DNA from: Bin87 sp965115825
Lineage (GTDB): Bacteria > Chloroflexota > Dehalococcoidia > Lucifugimonadales > UBA3495
Reading direction: 5' to 3'
DNA: 64,000 nt
NCBI GenBank assembly: GCA_965115825.1
Contig: OZ220464.1
Span: forward strand, 372,001 to 436,000
Part shown: piece by piece, positions 59,044 through 64,000 of the stretch
Layout of the letters: each line of letters opens with the position of its first letter
Numbering within the stretch: the first letter of the stretch is position 1
Notes under the pieces: generated by a model
What the model was told of the DNA's origin: nothing
Seen by the model: the letters and a program-made list of their open reading frames with translations, nothing else
The model's database searches: none
Translations under genes and position numbers: made by a program

Positions 59044-60057
59044 ATGGAAACCATCTACCGGGATACCATCGACCCGGAAACCATCGCGCGCCACCAAAGC
59101 TGCGCCGACCGGTTCCTCAAACACGCCCAAACCAACATCGCCGAAGGCAACATCGAGCGCGCCATCCAGGCCATCGCCCGCTGCATATCCCACTCCGCCA
59201 CGGCCCTGGCCGAAAACCGCCCCCTCTGGCACCGCTCACCCCGCCAAATGGAAGGCGCCCTCAGATGGTACGTCAGAGACGGAGACCTCAGCCGCTCCCA
59301 CGTCAAAACCTTCCGCGAAATCTACAACTCCCCACACCTACCCAAATCCAAACACCACACCACCCACGCCAACACCGACGGGAAAACCCGCCGCCAGAAC
59401 GCCACCCATATCGACGCTACCCACGCCAATAACGACGGCCAAACCCGCCGCCGCCAAAACGTAACCCACATCGACACTACCCAAGCCACCAGCCACGCTA
59501 ACACCCGCCGCCGCCAAAACAACGACGTCACCAGCCACGGCAACACCCACCGCCACCAGAACGCAACCCACAGCGACGGCCAAACCCGCCGCCGCCAAAA
59601 CGTAACCCACATCAACGACACCCAAGCCAACACCCACCACCAACGCAACGCCTTCACTTCCCTGACCCGCCTCCGCCGTCGCGCCGCCGCCTTCCTCAAA
59701 GCCGCCAACGCCATCATCGCCGGACAACCCCTACCCGTCCGTCCCACCCAACGCTACCTCCGCAAACCCCACGAAATCAGCCCTCCCACATTCTACTCCG
59801 TCCGCGACATCACCGGCCTCCCCAACTTCGCCAAAATCCGCAGCCACTTCCGCCTCCCCAACGAACTGGCCGCCAAAACCGACCCTCACGGCCACTACGA
59901 GTTCTTACGCCAGGAACCGGTACCCTGCTACTGCCACCCCAAGCCGCGCAAAATAACCACCAACTCAGCCTTCATCACCCTCTCCCCCCTCTGGCGCCGA
60001 GCCCTGGAAAAGACCTTCCACATCAAACTACCCACCCCCCTACCCCTCCGCATCTAA
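59044..60057 (+). CDS. His/Asn/Thr/Arg-rich repeat protein of unknown function
   Basis: 337 aa. Residues 1-90 are helical (HQSCADRFLKHAQTNIAEG, then IQAIARCISHSATALAENR), with a loose resemblance to HEPN-type bundles. Residues 100-200 are six or seven imperfect repeats of about 15-24 residues built on DGQTRRRQNVTHID. A short basic helical linker follows, then a C-terminal region (PPTFYSVRDITGLPNFAKIRSHF, CYCHPKPRKIT, SPLWRRALEKTFHIKLP). No enzyme motif. AGGAGG lies 12 bases before the ATG. The coding strand is strikingly G-poor. Bracketed by two clusters of the same dispersed repeat. Confidence 0.65.
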   Translation: METIYRDTIDPETIARHQSCADRFLKHAQTNIAEGNIERAIQAIARCISHSATALAENRPLWHRSPRQMEGALRWYVRDGDLSRSHVKTFREIYNSPHLPKSKHHTTHANTDGKTRRQNATHIDATHANNDGQTRRRQNVTHIDTTQATSHANTRRRQNNDVTSHGNTHRHQNATHSDGQTRRRQNVTHINDTQANTHHQRNAFTSLTRLRRRAAAFLKAANAIIAGQPLPVRPTQRYLRKPHEISPPTFYSVRDITGLPNFAKIRSHFRLPNELAAKTDPHGHYEFLRQEPVPCYCHPKPRKITTNSAFITLSPLWRRALEKTFHIKLPTPLPLRI

Positions 60058-60178
60058 CCCAACCCCCAACACCACCCCAACCCACCACCCCAAGCTCCCC
60101 GGCAGCAACCAACTCCCCGGAGCCCACCCCAAAGTCACCCCACCGCAAGCCGGCTCCCACTCCGAGAGCCGGCTCCCA

Positions 60179-60402
60179 ATCCCGAAAATCCTAAAATCCA
60201 GTAAATCCTGATTCTGACAACCACCCCCGGAGCAACCCAATCCTGAAAATCCCAAAATCCGGTAAATCCTGATTCTGACAACCACCCCAAACCAACCCCC
60301 ATCCTGAAAATCCCAAAATCCGGTAAATCCTGATTCTGACAAACCCCCACACCGCAACCCCAACCACCCATTGACAACCAAGACAGTTGCTGATTCTGAC
60401 GA
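60179..60402 (+). repeat. Dispersed intergenic repeat, three full copies and one half copy (right cluster)
   Basis: Copies at about 60179-60221, 60240-60282 and 60301-60342, spaced exactly 61 bp apart, plus a half copy CTGATTCTGAC at 60390-60402. Same consensus and direction as the cluster at 58296. They occupy the 438-bp gap between the repeat protein and the hydrolase gene, which otherwise holds no gene. Confidence 0.8.
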
Positions 60403-60495
60403 CCCTCCCAAGACAACCCCTCCTCTCACGTCGTGTTATCATAGGCGGCGCACTCCAAAACCGCATCACCCGACGCCGCAAGGAGGTTACGGCAT

Positions 60496-61296
60496 ATGGC
60501 CACCGGCCCCCAGACTTGGACCGAACAATCCGTAGAGGCCGCCAGCGCCAGCCTCCAGCTCGTCACCGGCGGCAGCGGCCCGCCCCTGCTTATCCTGCAT
60601 GGCGAGCTCGGACACCACGGCTGGCTCCGCTGCCACCAAGCCCTGGCCCACGACTACTCCCTCTACATTCCCTCCCATCCCGGCTTCGGTGCCACCGAAC
60701 GCCAGGACTGGATTATGAATATGCGCGACATGGCCGGCTGGTATCTAGAAGCTATCGACGACCTCGGCCTCTCCGGCGCCAACCTCATGGGCTTTTCCCT
60801 CGGCGGCTGGCTCGCCGCCGAAATGGCCGCAATGTCCCCCGACCTCTTCCGCAAACTCATCCTGGTCAGCCCGGCCGGGATCAAGCCCCCCGATGGCGAA
60901 ATCTACGATATGTTCCTCGTCGTTGCCAAAGAGTTCCTCTCCGCCGGCTTCTACGACATCGACGCCACCCCCGAGTTCCTCCAAATCTGTCCCGACGACC
61001 CCAGCCAGGAACTGTCCGAAGCTTGGGATGTCGCCCGCGAAGAAGCTTGCCGCCTCAGCTGGCGACCCTATATGCACTATCCCGCCCTCCCCAACCTCCT
61101 CCATCGCCTCAAACGCCTGCCCACCCAGATTATCTGGGGTCAGCAAGACGCCATTATCCCCGTCAGCGCCGGCCAGGCCTTCCACCACGCCATTCCCGGC
61201 TCTGGCCTCGCCCTCATCGACCGCTGTGGCCATCACCCCCACATCGAGCAGCCCGACCACTTCCTCGCCATCGTAAAGAACTTCCTCTCATCCTGA
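60496..61296 (+). CDS. Alpha/beta hydrolase
   Basis: 266 aa, AGGAGG 9 bases before the ATG. ILHGELGHHGW (oxyanion loop), YIPSHPGFG, nucleophile elbow LMGFSLGGWLA, acid in IIWGQQDAIIP, and His in RCGHHPHIEQPDHF form a complete serine hydrolase triad. The cap region (residues about 130-195) is typical of esterases and C-C bond hydrolases (MhpC-like). The LLM oxidoreductase gene follows 65 bases downstream; the two could act in one degradative route. Confidence 0.9.
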   Translation: MATGPQTWTEQSVEAASASLQLVTGGSGPPLLILHGELGHHGWLRCHQALAHDYSLYIPSHPGFGATERQDWIMNMRDMAGWYLEAIDDLGLSGANLMGFSLGGWLAAEMAAMSPDLFRKLILVSPAGIKPPDGEIYDMFLVVAKEFLSAGFYDIDATPEFLQICPDDPSQELSEAWDVAREEACRLSWRPYMHYPALPNLLHRLKRLPTQIIWGQQDAIIPVSAGQAFHHAIPGSGLALIDRCGHHPHIEQPDHFLAIVKNFLSS

Positions 61297-61360
61297 CCGC
61301 CAATCCCGCAGCCCCATCGCCGCCAACGCAGCCCCGTCGCCGCCAATCAGGAGACCCAAA

Positions 61361-62656
61361 ATGTTCATCGGATACTTCACCGAACGACCCTACCAAGACC
61401 CCAAATCCGGCTACTTCGGCGCCACCGGCAAGCCCATCATGGACCTCAACGTCAGCAACGAAATCTACGACGCCCAACTCGGCGCCGACCTCTACAACCG
61501 CTACCTCGACGAGAAAATATACGCCGAAGAAATGGGCTTCGACGGCCTCATGCTCAACGAACACCACAGCACCCCCTTCTGCATGGGCGGCGCAATGAAC
61601 GTCGAAGCCTCCATCCTCGCCCGCATCACCAACCGCGCCAAAATCGTCCTCCTCGGCAACATCATCCCCATCTGGGACGACCCCCTCTGGCTTGTTGAAC
61701 AACTCTCTATGATTGACATGATTTCCCGCGGTCGCCTCGTCTCCGGCTGGGTCCGCGGCACCGGCCGCGAAAGCGTCGCCCACAACGTCGAACCCCATTA
61801 CAACTGGGAACGCTTCAAAGAGGCCCACGAACTTATCCTTAAAGCCTGGACCACCCCCGGCCCCTTCCGCTGGGAAGGCAAGCACTACCACTTCCGACAC
61901 GTCAACCCCTGGGTGCGACCCTATCAAAAACCCCATCCCCCCATCTGGCTCCCCGGCGTCGTTAGCCGCGACTCCCTAATGTGGGCTGCCGAGCAGCGCA
62001 TCCCTTACATCATGCTCGCCACCGAAATGGAACCCACCAAACAGGCCTTCCAGCTCTACCACGACACCGCCGCGGAACTCGGCTATCAGTCCGGCCCCCA
62101 GAACATCGGCTACCTCTGGAAAGTCCACGTCGACGAAACCGAAGAACTGGCCGAACAAACCGGTCGCAAATACGTCCAAGGCCCCAGCAACCCCTTCTTG
62201 GCCGGCAACGAAGGCACCAACAACCCCGCCCTCCTCCAGCTCCCCGGCCTCACCTCACGCCGCCGCGTCTTGCCCACCCAGGCCGTCGCCACCCAGGCCC
62301 GCGGCGGACGCGCCAACGCCGGCCCTGCGGGTGCTCTCGGTCGCCCCTACGAGCAGCAAATCGCCGACTACACCATCATCTCCGGCACCCCCAAAACCGT
62401 CATCCCACGCATCCGCCACGTCCTGGAAACCATCCGCCCCGGCAGCATCTTCTTCTGGGATGGCGACGGCGCTATGACCCACGACGACGCCATGCGCAGC
62501 CTCCGCCTCATGGGCCAGGAAGTCCTCCCCGCCGTCCGCGAAATCGCCGACGAATTGGAACTCCCCGGCCCCTTCGAAGTCGACCCCGCCACCGGCAAAC
62601 CCTACCAGGCTCAGGTCAACGGCCCCATCACAGCAGCGGCGACTACGGACGACTAG
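61361..62656 (+). CDS. LLM-class flavin-dependent monooxygenase
   Basis: 431 aa. MFIGYFTERPYQD at the N-terminus, EEMGFDGLMLNEHH, ARITNRAKIVLLGNIIPIWDDPLWLVEQLSMIDMISRGR (family signature), SGWVRGTGRES, and PYQKPHPPIWLPG match the larger group of luciferase-like monooxygenases; the C-terminal 60 residues are an extra tail. AGGAG lies 8 bases before the ATG. Third LLM protein of the window, following a hydrolase. Coding strand is C-rich. Confidence 0.9.
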   Translation: MFIGYFTERPYQDPKSGYFGATGKPIMDLNVSNEIYDAQLGADLYNRYLDEKIYAEEMGFDGLMLNEHHSTPFCMGGAMNVEASILARITNRAKIVLLGNIIPIWDDPLWLVEQLSMIDMISRGRLVSGWVRGTGRESVAHNVEPHYNWERFKEAHELILKAWTTPGPFRWEGKHYHFRHVNPWVRPYQKPHPPIWLPGVVSRDSLMWAAEQRIPYIMLATEMEPTKQAFQLYHDTAAELGYQSGPQNIGYLWKVHVDETEELAEQTGRKYVQGPSNPFLAGNEGTNNPALLQLPGLTSRRRVLPTQAVATQARGGRANAGPAGALGRPYEQQIADYTIISGTPKTVIPRIRHVLETIRPGSIFFWDGDGAMTHDDAMRSLRLMGQEVLPAVREIADELELPGPFEVDPATGKPYQAQVNGPITAAATTDD

Positions 62657-63391
62657 GCCGTCTCGATACCCGCCGAGAACAATCCGCCGCGTCGCTCATC
62701 CCCACCGCTCCGTCCACCCACTCAACCTGTTGCGCCGTCAATGCCATCGCGCGCCTCGCCGATGTCGGACGCCGTTCCGCCCACCCATCGGCTCGGCGTG
62801 CCCCGGCCGGACCCGCGCCCGCGGGTCGTGATGGCATTGCGCCATCCTACGCCAGGCCGCTGGTTTTCAACCCGGTTGGACGGTATCCATGCGCCCGCTG
62901 CTCTCCGCCCGTCCTTTGTCCACGTTTCCTTTCCCCGGTCGGCCATTGCGCCGCGCCGACCATCCCCAGGTGCGGTGCGCAATGTCTCTCCCATCCTTCC
63001 CTTGCGCCGCACCCTCGCCGAGCAATGACGGCTGCTCTCCTTCCATATCCCCACCACTTCGGGAATAAGCGACGCTATCAAGCATGCGCGCCTACGCCGT
63101 AGCCCCTTATCCCTCTCTGCTGGATATCCCCCGCTAGGAGCCCGCCATGCCCAGAATCCGACAACCTCACGGCCGGCGCCATACCGGCCCCAGCGCCTCA
63201 AGAAACCTTGTCTATTTCCAACCGGGCTGACTTTTCCGTCGGCTATTTCAACCTCCGCGGCCGGGCAACCTATCTCCTTGCGTGGAATGCCTGGAACCCT
63301 CATACAGCCCCTACCGCCTCCTGGTTGGAATGCAGTGCCTCCCCAATCAAGAACTCAGAGAATCCCTGACCCTCCACGCCCAACCGCCAGC
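62657..63391. other. Non-coding or decayed 735-bp stretch
   Basis: Several open frames exist in the GC-rich sequence, but none resembles a protein family or has a ribosome site. A short inverted repeat GATGGC/GCCATC lies at 62830-62846. Given the broken genes that follow, this may be eroded coding sequence. Confidence 0.5.
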
Positions 63392-63711
63392 ACGGACAAC
63401 GCCACCGCGCACCGCCTGCGCAAACAGCTGACCGAGCAACTGCGCCAGCAGCTCACCTTCGGGCACCCCACCAACGCCTACGAAGCCGCCCTCCGTCGTC
63501 TGGCCCATCAACTCAAGGGTGGGCGCCTCATCGTCAACCTCTTACCGCGCCATCCCTTGCACGCCAATCTCCACCCGGCCTAATGTTCCGGGACGACCCC
63601 AACAACCTCACCGCCGGCTACCTGGGAAGCGGCAACCCCACCTTCGCCGGCCTCTCCCAGTCTAACAACTCGCGATATACGGCATTGTCGCCCGACCCTT
63701 TCAGGAGCTGA
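63392..63711 (+). pseudogene. Fragment of a PLD-domain helicase, frameshifted
   Basis: Two pieces in different frames. The first (63392-63583) reads KQLTEQLRQQLTFGHPTNAYEAALRRLA, then GGRLIVNLLPRHPLHANLHP. The second (63583-63711) reads FRDDPNNLTAGYLGSGNPTFAGLSQSNN. Together they follow the phospholipase-D-like segment of helicases of the SNF2/DEAD type, where HPLHAKLYL-FRDDPNNP-GYLGSSNLTFAGLS is continuous. The join is out of frame near 63580 and the second piece ends at TGA 63709. The rest of the helicase is missing upstream. Confidence 0.65.
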
Positions 63712-64000
63712 TACCCCAAATCGGCAACTCCCGATTGCTTGAGTCCTTATGAGGCCCTGCTCACTTCAGGAACCTACCGGCTGCATAACGAATTTTCGCC
63801 GAGCCGACAAAAACACCCTCTGCACTTCAACCGATCAGCCTACAACTGGCTCACGCTATACGTCGACCACCCGCCGGCCTACGATTCGGACAATAATCTC
63901 ACCCCACAGACTAAGTACGAAACGATCCGCTTCGGAAACCCCGCGGGCCGAGACATTGCGCTGCTCTTGGCCAACGGCAATTCCCATTGCCTCTGGTGGG
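63712..64000 (+). pseudogene. Fragment of an N6-adenine-type DNA methylase (specificity/C-terminal part)
   Basis: Open to the right edge, in the same frame as the second helicase piece and starting right after its stop, without a start codon. LHFNRSAYNWLTLYVDHPP, then TPQTKYETIRFGNPAGRDIALLLANGN, and CLWW resemble the TaqI/Eco57I-type methylase C-terminal region, where LYFxKTAYNWLT..PP and EExRDIAFALLNG..FxWW are typical. The front of the gene with the NPPY motif is absent. Likely a remnant joined to the helicase remnant, or a gene that continues beyond the window. Confidence 0.5.

Noticed and set aside
60387..61598. Plus-strand frame of 403 codons rich in Arg and Pro
   Set aside because: It overlaps the hydrolase and the start of the LLM gene in another frame and is compositionally biased.
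62830..62846. Inverted repeat GATGGC/GCCATC as a terminator
   Set aside because: Six-base stem without T-run; a common short palindrome of GC-rich intergenic DNA.
61981..63102. Plus-strand frame of 373 codons running past the LLM gene
   Set aside because: Out-of-frame shadow in C-rich sequence; Arg/Pro/His-rich with no domain.

Overview
The window is about 64 kb of bacterial chromosome, GC-rich, densely coded on both strands, with many ATGA-type overlaps and AGGAGG ribosome sites. No marker fixes the taxon. The gene mix points to a Chloroflexota lineage of the SAR202/Dehalococcoidia type: three luciferase-like (LLM) flavin oxidoreductases, five class III (CaiB/BaiF) CoA-transferases, flavin reductase, MaoC-type dehydratase and unlinked housekeeping genes. 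This is inference from family content. By eye the plus strand shifts from G-rich to C-rich somewhere around 20-27 kb, as would be seen near a replication terminus; this was not computed.

Layout. 0-10.9 kb: end of an MFS exporter, an aldo/keto reductase, a three-gene TcmP/three-Cys-motif cassette with its own promoter, a DUF58-DUF4129 membrane pair, a TPR protein, plsY, a coiled-coil nuclease-like protein and an orphan DNA methyltransferase. 11-25 kb: CoA-transferase, two tiny membrane proteins, inositol-phosphatase family protein, NUDIX protein, gyrB, a three-repeat orphan CRISPR array of type I-E geometry, gamma-glutamyltransferase, a DUF3883 nuclease-like protein, folP-folK, an acyl-CoA carboxyltransferase, an LLM oxidoreductase and rarA. 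25-33 kb: arrestin-fold protein, a frameshifted NYN ribonuclease gene with promoter, palindromic operator and leader terminator, threonine aldolase, an AAA ATPase plus DUF4276 (TOPRIM-like) pair, then hydrolase-lspA-rluD.

33-49 kb is mainly catabolic: CoA-transferase pair plus hot-dog dehydratase, molybdopterin oxidoreductase plus ferredoxin-reductase-like partner, an inactive-looking site-2 protease, a duplicated module of ferritin-like di-iron protein plus PaREP1/HEPN-like protein, an LLM oxidoreductase, histidine phosphatase, an NCS2 permease with a large soluble tail, tRNA-Met, and a second copy of the CoA-transferase pair. 49-58 kb: flavin reductase, Fur-family regulator, VOC protein, aldo/keto reductase, a TdeIII-like restriction-modification operon amid small unknown genes, DUF1802, a Tag-like glycosylase and tatD. 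58-64 kb is C-rich and repetitive: two clusters of a dispersed intergenic repeat bracket a promoter-driven leader and a His/Asn/Thr/Arg-rich repeat protein; then hydrolase, LLM oxidoreductase, and at the edge the wreck of a PLD-domain helicase next to a DNA methylase fragment.

Two themes stand out. One is paired paralogues in which one partner has lost its catalytic residues: the B-type CoA-transferase subunits, the second ferritin-like protein, and (unpaired) the site-2 protease. The other is scattered defence-type machinery: TcmP cassette, DUF3883, AAA/TOPRIM pair, TdeIII system, orphan methylase, CRISPR remnant and decayed helicase/methylase. Three intergenic loci carry direct repeats with exactly 61-bp spacing.
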